Made by a program: the position numbers and the translations under genes. Positions 49,921 through 62,429 of a stretch of DNA of 64,000 bases are shown here, piece after piece. The notes beneath the pieces were generated by a model. That model was not told the origin of the DNA. It was given only the letters and a program-made list of their open reading frames with translations, and ran no database searches. Numbering within the stretch: position 1 is the stretch's first letter; each line of letters opens with the position of its first letter. The stretch is from Gracilaria domingensis (Eukaryota; Rhodophyta; Florideophyceae; Gracilariales; Gracilariaceae), in contig VCMS01000187.1 in NCBI GenBank assembly GCA_022539475.1, positions 62,001 through 126,000 of the forward strand, read 5' to 3'.

Positions 49921-52199
49921 ATGTCGTCCCGTCACTGGAGTGGCGCTCCCCGTGCCGCTTCTGTGCCTGGTTCCTCCGGCTTGCCTACAAGTCTGCCTCC
50001 ACTTCCGAAGGACACCCTCGATGCCTCCGGTAGTGACGATCCGAAACAGGCTTCCCGGGGTCTCCGTTCTGATAACGGGGCACCACTCACTCGTGGGCCA
50101 GCTGAAACCCCACCTGCGGCTGATTCCGCAGCAGCGATTGACGTTATGTCGTCGCGGTCCGACGAGTACACCCTCCGTGAATTAGAGGCTCAAGTTCGCA
50201 TCCTGCGGAACTCCCAAGTGGGCTTCATCCGGGATATTACGAAACTCCGGCAACGGCTCGATGAAGCCGTTGTCCCGGATGTTTCGAGCGAGGTCCGTGT
50301 TTTACGGTCTGATGTCAACCAGATCATGGAACACTTACAGGTGTCGGCTGCTCTGCACGAGCAGGCTTCCGTGTGCCTGGACCGCTTGGCTACCCGTCTG
50401 GAGAGGGTCAAAAATCATCATTTCCGATGCTACTGCTTCTGGAGCCCGGGTTTCCGAAGGTTCTCGGCATTCGCACCGCTCCCGGGGTCGCCCGGCTAAG
50501 GAGAAGAGAAGGATGACGCAAAGTTCTTGGGAATGGTCTAGTAGATATTTTAGCCTCATCTAGATTCTAAGACATGAGTAACTGGGGCTCAATAACACTT
50601 CGTACAACCACGGAGGTCGAAGATGACTCCTCTGTCGCAGTCTAGGACGCTTCTTTGGCAATCAATCTTCTGTCAACACAGAGGTAAGAATGTAAACATC
50701 TCCTGTAACAATAATTCAATATCGATATCATCCGAGATTTTCCTCGTCGAAAGTAACATCGCGTGAGACCGTGAACGTTATGAGGTTAAGTTGGAACCTG
50801 AATCGTCTTCTTCCTCCTCTTCAGAAGAGGAAGCCCAAAATGTGGGATCTTCATCCGACTCGTCGGACAGTGAGAATGATCGCTCTCGCCAGCGCGCTTC
50901 CCGTTCGCGCGCCACTGAAGTAACGCAGTGCATCGCGCGCGGCCGTACGAAAAGACGGGGACACCTTGGATTGAAGGAATTGAAGCCGACGAATCTACTG
51001 TATCGGAAGTTACTGTCGTACGGATATTATTGGCTTGAAAAGACGACGCCACAGAGGACCCCACGTGGGACTGGCAAAGTGCGAAATCATCTCCGACAAA
51101 TGGAGCTCACGCTACAGCCCCACAAGTTCTCGGCGGAAGATCCAATTCTTGTCTTGGATTTTCTTTGGCGCTTCGTGGTGGAAGCCGATGTACTTCGGAT
51201 GAGTGAAGCACGGGCCTACATTGCGCTGCCGTACTTTCTGACGGGCGTAGCCGAAGACTAATTCAATTCGGTCCGTGGGTCGACACGCGCCTTCGAAGGA
51301 GAAGTTACGTGCTGGCCCGAGGCCGTACGATACCTCTTGAGGTCGTACGCTACGGGAAATTCGATACAAAGCGCTATACTCGCACTGCGAGACACTAAGC
51401 AAGGAGCCAAAGAGTCGTAAACTGTTTATTCTACCCGCATCTACAAGGCTTTTCACAGAAGTGGCAACGTGTTCTCCGCAGCTGAGCGGCGTACGATGTT
51501 TGTTGGTGGCCTAGATCGTTCGATCACGACGCTGGTTGCCCGTCATCCGGAGAACAAACGCCGGATTACCTATCTGGAATTCGTACATTTCGCCAGAGGG
51601 GGATGCAGCTCGAACACGCGCTGGTTTCAACACACGCACGCGCCGCCTTCTTCACGTTGAAGGCCGGGACTCTTCTTTGTCTCTATCGCGAGGTTCAGCT
51701 CAAGGAGGTTATGATAACCTACACCTGTTACAGGCTGATGGTTCAATGCCGACTACGGAGTTGCCGTCAACGACGGAGCCGTCTACTGTCGACGTAGACC
51801 CCACTCTGTACACCGGTCAACACGTTCCGGCTTTGCATGTGCCACACGCAGGTGGATATCGCGACCAACGCCCTGGATGGAGGGACCCATATCCTCCTCG
51901 ACAGGAGCGCCGGCCGCCCAACGCGGATCTTCTTCGTCACCTTATTTGACACACCTGTTACAGGCATGGACACATCGCCCCGAATGGTTTGATGCCCATA
52001 CGGGATATGGCGAAAATCGTGCCCCTGTACGAGTCCTTGACGCCCGCTGAGCGGGAAAGTGTTCCCGACAAATCGTACCTTCGTGCAAAGGCGGAGACTC
52101 AGCCTGGAAGCCATGACACGGTGCCATCGAATGGTTGAACTGTAGCCGCTCCTGTGCAAGCGCGACCCCCGCATATTGGCGGCGAAGCTCAGAAAAACT
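49921..52199 (+). pseudogene. gag: gag of element 2 (frameshifts, insertion, stops)
   Basis: The frame is open from 49921 to about 50408, then shifts by a small deletion relative to element 1. After an unrelated insertion (about 50507-50782) the gag sequence resumes at 50783. Later stops fall at 51259 and 51418. The zinc knuckle is destroyed: its first cysteine TGT is now TGA at 51947, and the others are changed as well. The capsid-like middle region is well conserved with element 1. Confidence 0.85.
50507..50782. other. ~276-bp insertion of unknown type in gag of element 2
   Basis: Absent from element 1 at the matching place. It is bounded on the left by GGCTAAGGAGAAG and on the right by AGGTTAAGTTGG. 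No clear inverted repeats, no TG...CA ends and no certain target duplication. It might be a MITE or filler DNA from repair. Confidence 0.6.
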
Positions 52200-55100
52200 G
52201 GGCATGGGAGCCTCCAGCCATGGAAAGGCGCCCCCAGCGACGGAGTCTAGTGCGCCTGAGGCTGAGAAGCCTCGCTCCCCGGTCACAATCCTTTCGAGGA
52301 AACTGGCCACTACAGACGTGGACTCTGAGCACCTTGGTGTCTTGCGTCGCCCGTGGATACGGTCGAAGAACAGCCGGTTCCCGGATAGAGTCCTGGTCAT
52401 GGCAAAACGTAACAACAAAGTTTTCGCGGACGTAGGGGTTTCTGACCAGTATATGGTTCGGCAGTTGTCCGTGCTCGATACAGGAGCTGAGCCAAACCTT
52501 TTGGTTGAGTCTATGATTCCGCCGCACTTGCTGTCTCGCTTTCGTGCGGCGCCACATATTGATATCGCGGATGCGAATAATCGGCCATTTTCGACAGTGG
52601 GAGTGATAGACCTTCTGGTCAGGCTTCGCCGCTACGTCGTGAAGCTCGATTTCTTGGTTTGCAAGCAGCTCGCTGAGCCGGTTATACTGGGATGTGACTT
52701 CTGTGACCGCTTCGTCGAATCAATTCGACCGCGGCGAAGAACCTTCGGAATGGAAGATGGGACCACTGTACAGCTCGTTCGGCGTTCCCTTCGACGCGCT
52801 TCGAAGAAGCAAGTTCCCTTGCCTGCTGTGCAGAAGCCTTCCGCTGATCAACGGAAGTCTACGAAGCTCCGAGTTGCTCGGTCTCTTGGCATTCCGCCTG
52901 AATCGCAGGTCTGGGTTACTGTCACATCTCCACAATGTGGCTTACAAACGGTGCAACCGTTGCCTGCGTTACAAGAGAAGAATCAGCTCGCCCTGGCTAG
53001 TGGGATTGTTTTTGTTGAACAAAAGCAGCCTTTTCAGGTGTTGGTTGCGAACTTCAGCCGTTTTCCTCAACGGTTGGTCAAAAGCCAAATTATTGGATCA
53101 TTGCTCCCGCTGCGGCTATAGTGCATACTCAGGTTTCTATGGCCGAAGTTCTCGGTATCCTCGAAGCTGAGGAGGGGGAGGCGGAACGGAATCATTTCGA
53201 ACCGAATACTGGACCGAACAGTTCGTCGGGAGATGCTAGGCCGACCTCGTCGAATGCGAATGACCGCAGCCTGTCGAAGGAAGCAAGGCCGACTTCGTCG
53301 AACGATAATGAAAAGGACCTGAGTGCTGCTGACACGAAGGATAAGGCAGTACAGGAACTGGAGTCTCTGGATCTTGAACATGTCCCAGAGACTCACCGCG
53401 ATAAATTGCGGCACATGTTTGAAGAGTTCACGCCCATGTGGGATGGCACACTGGGTAAGATTGGAATAACCGAACATCGGATCGGTCTAATGCCGAACAC
53501 ACGGCCAATCTCACAGCACCCTTACAGAGCAGGACCGACAGCTCGGCAAGAGGAGAAAGCTCAAGTTGAGAAAATGCTCCGCGCTGGAGTTATTGAGCAG
53601 GCTCAGTCACCTTGGGCATCGCCTGTGGTGCTCGCGGTTAAAGCTGATGGGTCGTGGCGATTTTGCATCGATTACCGCAAGCTTAACCCGGCTACAGTCA
53701 AGGATGTGTATCCTATCCCACGAATGGATGAATGCATCGATACATTGGGCGACGCGAAAGTTTTTACGACCCTAGACGCGAATTGGGGCTATTGGCAAGT
53801 TCCCGTAAGGGCTGAAGATCGTGACAAGACAGCCTTCGTGTGCCATGAAGGATTATACCGATTCAATCGGATGCTCTTTGGGTTAACGAACGCGCCAGCC
53901 ACATTTCAACGTGCTGTGGACATTTTGCTCGCCCGCTTCAAGTGGAAGACTTGCCTGGTCTACCTGGACGACATCATTGTCTACTCCAACAACCTGGACG
54001 AACACTTGACCCACGTACGGGATGTGATGCGAGTCCTACGAGATGCAGGCATTACGCTCAAGCTCAAGAAGTGTGAGTTCTTCACCGAAACCGTCAGGTA
54101 TCTCGGCCACGTTATCCGTCCTGGACGGCTGTCAATAGACGAGGTTCGCGTGAAATCCCTCAAAGAGGCTAAGCATCCGCGGACGCAGACGGAACTCCGA
54201 TCCTTTCTCGGCTTGTGTAGTGTCTACCGCCGCTTCATACCGAACTTTGCGGACATTGCGGCGCCGTTGAACGAGCTCCTCCGCAAAGGACAGCCAGTCA
54301 ACCTGGAAGAATTCGACGACCGCAAGGCTGCGGCTTTCTCATCTCTGGTTGAAGCGGTTACCCCGCCACCAGTCTGATCCGTACTCAGGGCCGGTTTCCC
54401 GTATGCAATAGATACGGATGCGAGTGACTACCAAGTTGGCTGCGTCCTGTTCCAGACCACCGAAGATGGCGTAAGATTGCCAATTGGGTATTGGTCAAGA
54501 AGCTTCAACGTTCACGAGAGGAACTACTCGGTATCCGAGAAGGAGTGCTTGGCAGTAGTCTGTGCATTACATACACTGCGCCCCTACCTAATGGGGAATC
54601 GTTTCAATTTCCACACCGATCATTCGGCCTTGCGCTGGCTACTCTCTATGGCAAAGCTATCTGCCTGCCTGATGCGGTGGAGACTCTGGTTAGCTGAGTT
54701 CGATTTCGAGATTCGGTACAAGAGAGGACCCCTGAACACTCAGTCTGATGCACTGTCCCGCCTGGAGACAGCGGATGAAGCCACGCCAGTCGATGATCTG
54801 GAGATACCGTGCTTCCTCGCGAAAGACGGCTCGAGCGATGCCGATGAAGGTTCGAAAGGATGGAACATCTACGATGCTGTCTTAGCCGTGTCAGACAAAC
54901 ACCCAGAACCGGATTCTTCCGTACCGATCAAGCCGGAAGAACTCATCCGGGAACAGCACACGGACCGTTTTTGTACGGAGATTCGTAGCCGTTTGAACGG
55001 CGGAGCACGGCTGCCTTCCGTCAAGAACGACCACGGATTCCTCATCCGAACTGTCGGAAACAGGCCACAGATTGTGATCCCGCACTCACTTCAGTCACGA

Positions 55101-57716
55101 GTACTGCACCTGTCACACTATGCGAAGCTCTCAGGCCCCCCTGGTGGCAGGGAGATGTACTACACCTTGAGGAAAGACTTCTACTGGCCAGCGATGGCTT
55201 TCGATGTGTATGCCGCTGTTCGTGGCTGTTCTGATTGTGCAAAGAACCGCGTCAAACTGCAGAAGTACTCCAAGAAATTGGTACTCTTCTCTGCTAGGGC
55301 TCCACTCGAATTCGTGGCCATTGACTTGCTCAGTGAGTTTATTCGCACTCGCCAGGGAAAACGGTTTCTACTTGTGATCACCGACCACTTCTCCAAGCTG
55401 GAGCGGACTGTGCCTTTGAAGAAGGTTACCGCCAGTGCGGTCGCCCAAGCTTTCGTTACACACTGGATTTTGGTCTACGGACCCCCGATTGATTTGCTAT
55501 CGGATAATGGACCGCAGTTTGCTGCTAAGTTCTTTCAGGACGTCTGATGCATCCTTCGGACCCAAAACTGGTTTATGACAACATATCATCCCCAGAGTAA
55601 TGGTCAGGTTGACCGCTTTAACCGCACAATGCTCAATGCATTACGGACGTTCGTTCCCAAGCATCCGTCGGAATGGGATCAATACACCGATGCGGTGACA
55701 TATGCATACAATACGCAGGTTCATCCCACTACCCAGATCTCGCCCTTCGAGCTTGTGCTATCACCCGTTCCACTTTCGGTGGGTATCGAGACACAGCCAA
55801 CACTGGATAAGTTCCCCTCGCCCCGTCTACATAGGACGGCGTGGAATGGCTGGCTCACGAAGATTATTCCTACGGCTAGGCAGAATATTTCTAAAGCACA
55901 GGCCGCCTACAAGCGGGATTTCGACGCCAGAGTGTGCAAACATGCCCCTCAGATCAGGGAACGTAGCTATGCCTTCATACGGAAGGAGTACTACAATCCC
56001 GAGAAGTAGAAGCGAGACAAGCTGTCTCCTATCGCAAATGGTTCCTACCGGGTCATTTCAGTTACCGACACTACGGTTGTCCTTGACATCAAGGGAGAAC
56101 ACGAGCGTTTTTCGCGGGATCGTGTAACGCCGGCGCCAACACCTGCTTCTCAGGAAATGCAACAGGAAACGCCGGATACCACTACGCCTACTGTGGAACC
56201 AGCCGCCGAAGCGGGAGCGCGCACTTCGTTGTCCGTATTGCCGCATCCAAACCGCGGATTTGCTGACTTGCCGGCTAAGCCGGAATCTCACCAGTCAGTC
56301 TCTGTTGCCGCTCATGTCTACAGGCGGATAATGGCCGCTACAGGGATACTCACCATCGCCCCCGACGCTCCAACTGAGGAGAGGGAGGAGGAGGCAAGTC
56401 GCTCGCTGTCGTTGTCGCCGTCGTCGACGGAATCGCATTTGCAGGCCCCGATGTCGCACGCAAGTTGTGGTGAACGCACGAGGACGCGCGACTTACAGCC
56501 GGACAATCGTAAAGAAGCGAACAACGCGCAGCTATCGCGGAAGCCTGAGCAGGAACGCACCACTTCGGTGGAGCACAAAGCCGGAAACCTGGAAGAGTAC
56601 CAGAGTGTAGCTGCTGCAGAAGCCACTGCTTCGCCCGCGGATGGTACTGTACTGCCGTCACAGACGGAAGGACAGGAGCCTGCGCCAGCTATGCAGCGTG
56701 AAACCGGCACGCCGGAAAAAGGTGCGGTAAACACCGCAGCAGCCGTGTCGAACGCGGAAAATGCACGGTTGCCGCAGCTGGAGACCGACAACGGGAGCGC
56801 TAATGCATCAAGGAAAACTGGAAGTCCGGCGGAGAAGTTTGTCAAAAGAGACCGTGCTGTTACGGCAGACCCGACTTCCGGAGATCTTAGTGAAGCATCG
56901 AGTGATGGAGACGTTGAGATTACGGAGGAAACCGCCGATATGGCGAGCCGATACGCCACAATAAGTGGGAAGCAGCACAACGCTGCCCGCGCGCACATAA
57001 CGCGCCACGTCTCTGGCTTCGCCGGCGATCCGCCTCCACTGAAGGATGACAGCACACGAGCTTGGCACGTGCCTGTTGTAAAACTCGCAGGCGCCGAAAA
57101 CGGAAATTCCGAATTTGAATCGGCAGCATACAGCCGTGCAACCGCGCAGGCCCTATCACCAGCAGTGAGTGTCGAAACGCCGCCACGGCGCGCACAACAG
57201 CGCCACTCGCTGGCGCACCGAAATGCGAACCGTTCACTTTCACGACGGGAGATCTCGCCGGAACGCCGGAATCTCGCTATTCGAGAAGACCAAAGTAAGG
57301 TCACAGCCTGACAACACGGGAAGGAAAGCCAGAAATCTGGAAGCTTGAATATCAGAAGCACACAGTCGTCACCAGGGCCGCCTGGCGTACAGAACGCACT
57401 GCCGTCAGGACGGAAGCCGTTAGGCATCGATGTTTCCGACGGGAACGCTAGCAGCGACGCCTCAGAGGAAAACACAGTAACAGAACCGCACACAGAGCGA
57501 CGTGTCCTCGACAGCGAGTACGTTATGGATCGTGTGATCAGTCACGGCTACGCCTCTGATGGAGAGCTATTGTATCGAGTCTGTTGGTACGGCTGTCCTT
57601 CTTCGAAGAACACACATGAGCCTATCGAGCATCTGCCACGCTCTAAGGTCCTACAGTACCACCGTCGCACACGGACACCGATACCAGCTACGCTGGACAA
57701 AGCCCAAGTGTGTTGA
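52200..57716 (+). pseudogene. pol: pol of element 2: protease, RT, RNase H, integrase, linker, chromodomain
   Basis: The frame is open through the start of pol upstream of MAKRN at 52399, which shows that pol is normally reached by frameshifting from gag. The protease motif VLDTGAE lies near 52476. A 4-nt deletion near 53110 shifts the frame. The RT (YLDD near 53966), RNase H and integrase follow with stops at 54375, 55545, 56007 and 57309. In the integrase the second zinc-finger histidine is Pro (SGPPGG; element 1 has PAHPGG), the second Asp is intact (SDNG, 55503) and the catalytic Glu is Asp (55611-55613). The chromodomain at about 57520-57660 is well kept. The RT tract 53667-54345 is almost identical to element 1. 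Confidence 0.88.
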
Positions 57717-58070
57717 CCACCCACAACTTGTGAGTTATGCCGTTTCAGACGGAAAATGGCGCTCCACACGGATGCAAGCACGTTGATATCAACATGCCGC
57801 TCTATGCGGAAAGCCTTTGCTGAACAGACAAGCCACGAAACGCGGAAGCCACTTACAGTGGAGAAATAGATGAAGAAGAGAGAAGCCTAGAAAGAAGGAG
57901 AAGAAGCCAGGACACTGGAAGGAAGACTAAGAAGTTTTTATCGCTACAACCGCTCCTACGGAGAGTTACCCTTCTCTTTTGGGCCATTCGCAACAGCCTC
58001 TAACGAAGCATTGCCCCCTGAGGAGGGGGAGAACAAGAAGAAAAATTTGAGCCAAGCCAGCAAGGCTAGA

Positions 58071-58410
58071 GAAGTTTACCTCTAACTATTGAGTTTGCCC
58101 CTCATCATCGGGGTCTACTACGGACTACTGTGGCCCGTCAGGGATCTCGAGCCGGAGAGTTACGCGCCGGATGGTCCAGCACCTAGGGTGCCCCGACTAC
58201 CGGGAGCCCCGGAGAAGCGCTGTGCCGCTTTCGCTTGCAATTCCGACTCATCGGTGACCGTATCGGGGACGGCCACTCCCACGCCCCGAAGGAAGTCGCG
58301 AATAACCGCCGCTCGCGGAGTGAGAGAGGAACTGCAGCCCCCGGCGAATGCCACATCCTGAGCCCACGGCCCGGTCGGAACGGGAGCCGTTACAGCGGGT
58401 CGGACAAGAA
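58071..58410. other. Junction region after element 2
   Basis: Element 2 homology ends at about 58070 and a GC-rich unrelated sequence begins. No LTR, polypurine tract or duplication is seen at the break, so the right end was lost by deletion, recombination or a further insertion. Confidence 0.5.
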
Positions 58411-59458
58411 CTACGACTTCGTCGTCGTCTCCCATTGCTTCGGGCTCCCTTCATCCATGGAGCTTCCTCCCTCGGCAGGGTCATTACCGTCGTCGTCGAC
58501 GTTTACAAACCCGCGCGGGTGCCCTTCCGGGATATGTCGCTCCTCTCTGCGGCGACCAGCCGCCTCAGCGGGACCAATTATCTCCCAAATCCATGGGTCA
58601 AAGTAGACAAAATCGCCGGCGTTGACGTTCCGCCCCGGAGAACGGTCCGACTGCCGACGAACCCCGTCGGAAACCGGGCTAGCAGGCACCTCGTTCCAGG
58701 CAATGTGGTCAATGACGTCTACCAACGCGGTGGCTTCGCGCGCGTTACGAACCGAGCCGAGAAGTTCGGAGAGATCCAATGCCCGCATTGCTTGCCGGAT
58801 GAGCTCCGGGATGAACCACACCCGGTAGGAGTCATATGCCTCGATGAGGAGGAAAGCTGCAACGCGGACGGTCCATTCTGTCGCAAGGATGCTTCAAAGG
58901 CCGTGAGGCCGATCGTCCATGAAATAGGAGCCTATGTAAGTTAGGCAGGGCGGCAGCTCTACGTGACACCCTCGTGGGACTTCGACCGCAGGCCAGAACG
59001 ACGGCAGCGGCAGGTATCGCTCACTACGGGAGTGTCGCGCGATGCGCTTAGTCCCCGTACACTGGTACGGCACCAGTACCTCGAAGCGGGAACGCCATTT
59101 ACTCTCGAATCGGAGGCCTTCATGGAATTTAGATCCTGCAGGAGGGCGAAGAAACCGGACTCGGTACGAAGGATAGGTCGAGCCCACAGGATCAACTCCT
59201 GCTGCGGCTGAACGGTGTCCGAGTATCGGTCGATTTCGTCCAACGCATTGGCTAGATGGTCGCCGTAGCCGACCTCGCCGAAAGTTCGGTAAAGTGCCGC
59301 GTCGTACTGGTACTCTGTCGGCACCAGATGTTCGTTCGGAGCTCGGAAGTGTCGCGCGTACCCAATGCGAGCCATCTCATTGCAAGCGAATTGCCTCGTC
59401 TCGTTTCGACCTACAAACAGGCAGCTCTGTATAACCGCAACGCGGGCGATCCAGTCCC
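58411..59458 (-). pseudogene. Orphan broken ORF of unknown family
   Basis: On the minus strand a coherent coding sequence runs from about 59458 to a stop at 58411. The first part (ARIGYARHFRAPNEHLVP, ALDEIDRYSDTVQPQQEL) is in one frame to about 59120. It then shifts to another frame (FEVLVPYQCTGTKRI, LTYIGSYFMDDRPHG), has a TGA at 58894-58896, and continues in the same frame (AFLLIEAYDSYRVWFIPELI, LVDVIDHIAWNEVP) into an acidic tail. Coding-like composition persists across the breaks. I do not recognise the family. One idea, unproven, is an inserted coat-protein gene of a dsRNA virus; another is a retroelement gag. Confidence 0.5.
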
Positions 59459-60232
59459 ATGAACGGGTAACGTCAGCAGAAAGCCCACCAGGGAGTTGAC
59501 CGTCGACAGCGTACCAGTCGACGAGCGAATTGCGCTTTTGAGCGCTTCGTCTTCTTTTTCGGTTTCTGCCTTTGCCTTCTTCGCAGCTTTCGCAGCCTTA
59601 ACGCCAATTGGGCGCTTCCGGTTACCACTATTTGCCTCCAGTTCTTCCTCCTTGCTCTCCTGTTGATTTACGTATGCACTCTGGTCACTTCCTTCCCTTT
59701 GTTTGATATTACCAACTTCTTTTTCATTCAGTGGTTGAGGTGGAGGCAAGTTACTGTTATCCTCAGAAGAAAGTGTGGGGTCTAGCTCAGACGTGTCCGA
59801 GTTGAGCCAGTGAAAGATTTTCGCGAAAGGAAAGGGCTTTCCAATCACGTAGTTTAGATTGCGAATGACGTCGTATAAGTGCGAGGTCTTGATAATGTTA
59901 TTGAGTAAACCTGTGGCGCATCGCATATTATCATAATCTGTAGGATTCCCGGTAACGCGTTGCGCCTCCACGATCCTTAAATATCCCTTCAGCTTGCGAG
60001 ACAAAGCGATTCCTTTCTGCCCCTGATCGGCGACGCTGCGACCCAAGCGTGCCCTCCAAACATCAATCTTCTGGCGATTGTTCAGCTCAGGATTCTTCTT
60101 TACAAGAACAGGCAGCAAGCGATCAAATTCCTTCTTCAATTGTGCGTGCCAATCTGCTTTCTTCTGCTTGGATCCATTAATGGACGCATCCGGGAGATTA
60201 ACGATAGCCATTGTAGCTGCCATGGTATCCAA
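59411..60232 (-). CDS. NAM-associated / Myb-like element protein, C-terminus replaced
   Basis: 273 codons from 60232, or from a Met a few codons in. The N-terminal part (WHAQLKKEFDRLLPVLVKKN, KIDVWRARLGR) is helical and basic. The middle (SHLYDVIRNLNYVIGKPFPF, then IFHWLNSD) followed by an acidic low-complexity stretch and RPIGVKAAKAAKKAKAE matches the layout of plant NAM-associated C-terminal domain proteins, often encoded next to Harbinger transposases. The last 20 residues overlap the orphan ORF in another frame and are probably not original, so the gene is likely truncated at a junction near 59450. Confidence 0.45.
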   Translation of the reverse strand: MDTMAATMAIVNLPDASINGSKQKKADWHAQLKKEFDRLLPVLVKKNPELNNRQKIDVWRARLGRSVADQGQKGIALSRKLKGYLRIVEAQRVTGNPTDYDNMRCATGLLNNIIKTSHLYDVIRNLNYVIGKPFPFAKIFHWLNSDTSELDPTLSSEDNSNLPPPQPLNEKEVGNIKQREGSDQSAYVNQQESKEEELEANSGNRKRPIGVKAAKAAKKAKAETEKEDEALKSAIRSSTGTLSTVNSLVGFLLTLPVHGTGSPALRLYRAACL

Positions 60233-60789
60233 ATCTTTCTATTGGGGCTGCTTTTCTCTGGAAGTTTTCCCCGAATGATTTGTTTTGACTGGAGTTGCAT
60301 TGTGCCCGACCTTATCATGACAACTGTCTTTCTCCATAGTAAGCACTGGCAGCCGACGTCTTTGTCAAAGAGCGTTTAAATGCTTTAATCTGCGACCGAA
60401 AAGACGCAATGGAGATTTCATTACATCATGCGTCACGATTGCATCTTAAATAGTCCAAGCGGCGTCTGAGTACTGACAAAAAATTGTTCTCAATGGGGCC
60501 GTATCCGGTGCTCGCCATCATATTTCAAAGACTTCCGTCATGAAAGAAAAAACATGTCAAGGTCTATTTATCCTTTGGATTCCATCATTCCAAGGAGATC
60601 TGCTTTGGTGAAGGTTCCATTCAGTGACCTACCTCTCTTCGACGTCGACAAATCTAGATTCAAACCTCTGGCTGAAAAATTGCATTGCATGGGGGATAGA
60701 TTTGCGTTTGTGAAGTTGAGGAGTTGAGTACGTATCGGTCGAAATGAACGTGACGCGGATGATTCTATTGCAGTGCTTAGGGTCTCTGA
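60233..60789. other. Intergenic, no gene recognised
   Basis: Short frames only. It probably holds the upstream region of the element protein at 59411-60232 and the downstream flank of the Plavaka-like element. Confidence 0.4.
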
Positions 60790-62429
60790 CTACAGGTTCT
60801 CGATTTCTGGAGTATTAATCAGCTTCAATATGCTGAGATGCAAGTTGGGTAACTGTTCGAAGGGAGCTGTCCTTGTTCCCAACAGACTGCATAGAAACAA
60901 CCTCCGGATCAATCCTACGTTCAAGGGGGTTTCGATGAACGACGGAATAAGAGATATGTAATCAGAACGCTTGAGAGTATCCGCATGAGATATACTCTCC
61001 CTCGCATGATATATAGTTCTTCCTGCCTTGTCTTTATTTGCATATTCTAGAATAACTGAGTATGTATTTCTAACGCTTTTGGTGTGGTTTGGAGAGGGTC
61101 CAGTGAATGAGGTAAGAATATTACTGCATAAAGATGAGGGAGGGGCCTTGAATATATGGAAGGGACTCCCCGTTTTGGTCCCAAGAAGAGTAGACAGAAT
61201 GTTCTTAGCCTCAAGAATAACCGCACAAAAACTTGCAGAGGATGGCACACTTGACTTAAATTGTCTTCGCCAACGAACTGAAAACCTTTCTGCATGAGAT
61301 TTAGAATGGGCTTCAGGACTTGAAGAAGAGATTCTTGAAGGATTGGCATCCTGGAATCGCGTAAAGACTTGCTAGAAACCAATGGCATTGCGTCTGCTTC
61401 AGATGCGGAAACCTCGATCAGTGTGGTAGGGAAGTATGTCACTACTGTGAGGTCATCACGGATGCACTTAGGGCGTAGCTCGTCGGAGAAGTTGAGAAAT
61501 ATGAGGTGAAGAGGATAGGCGGTAACCGATGTTTGCTTTAGAGTGGTTGAAGACTTATCGGTATATACCTGCAGAAGACCTACGAAAGATTCACTGTAAC
61601 TTATTTCTTGGGAGTACCACACTATTCTACTATCCAAAGAGCCCATGACCATTTCCTTAAGTTTTGAGGTGGCGTCTCTTGCGAGAGAGCCGGACATGGG
61701 GTGAGATATTTTCGTGGAGTGGGTCTGAGGTATAGGGTGGAAGAATGTGTTTTCGTTGTTAGCCAACTGGAGCTGTTTCACAACTGTCTGAAAGGGGTCT
61801 CTCGTGTACAGGGTAGCGCTGAACTTACATCCTTCTGGTCAGAGAGCTCTTCGATTGAAACCGTCTTTTAAGGCGTATCGTTCGAAAATGGCGTTCTTCA
61901 GTTCTGTACAGCGCCTGGAACTTGTTATGGTCTCGTTGAATCGCTTTTGCGAGAATCGCGGGTCCCAAAGTAGCCCAATTGGCTCGTCTGCTTCACGATG
62001 ACCAAGATGGGAAGCTACTGAAGCCAAAAAAATTGTGAGATAATCCATATACAAATCACCGAGGGCCTCCTTAGAAGGCACTGGGCGGGAACTGCTTCCG
62101 TGTTCTCGCTCTAATGCCGCGGGACCCGGGGACGGAAAAACACAGTGTGAAGTGTCCGGAATGAGAGGAGCACATGAAATGGGGTCAACGATGTCCTCGG
62201 ACAACGGAGGCTCGGGAAGGCGACAAGAGGCAGTGACCGTTTCGGAAGATGCGGGCGCGGGCGCAGAAAGCTTGAGACGCTTGCTTCTTCGAATGGGCTG
62301 CCCATTGTCGTCTTCCAGCGCGGCTTTCAGACGAAACGGTCAATGGTTGACATGCTGTTGAAGAGATAACACTCTTCGGCGAGTAACGAACGGGCGCCCA
62401 CAGTTCTTATTTGTACAGTAGTAGACCAT
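60790..62429 (-). pseudogene. Plavaka-like transposase with N-terminal C2H2-like finger (degraded)
   Basis: One minus-strand frame from ATG 62429 (MVYYCTNKNCGRPFVTRRR). It has TGA stops at 62340-62342 and 61839-61841, a frameshift near 61240 and further coding-like sequence to 60790. The start resembles a C2H2 finger (CTNKNC ... HVNH). The segment SESFVGLLQVYTDKSSTTL followed by AYPLHLIFLNFSDELRPKC matches the YSDKT and YPVYLTLGN region of Plavaka transposases known from fungi, where the aspartate is thought to be catalytic. After the frameshift, LGTKTGSPFHIFKAPPSS looks like the degenerate cysteine motif of the same family. Element ends were not found. Confidence 0.55.

Larger units (their letters stand above)
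48899..58070 (+). mobile_element. Ty3/gypsy chromovirus-type retrotransposon, element 2 (3' truncated)
   Basis: Same family and same orientation as element 1. It has the 5' LTR, gag, pol, linker and chromodomain, but homology stops near 58070. The polypurine tract and 3' LTR are missing. Internal damage includes a ~276-bp insertion in gag, frameshifts near 50408 and 53110, and stops at 51259, 51418, 51947, 54375, 55545, 56007, 57309 and 57714. None of these stops is shared with element 1. Confidence 0.92.

Noticed and set aside
16179-57716. A nonstandard genetic code, or stop-codon readthrough, to explain the many in-frame stops
   Set aside because: TAA, TAG and TGA all occur, only in mobile-element genes and the coiled-coil ORF, and at positions where the sister copy has sense codons. 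Host genes are free of internal stops.
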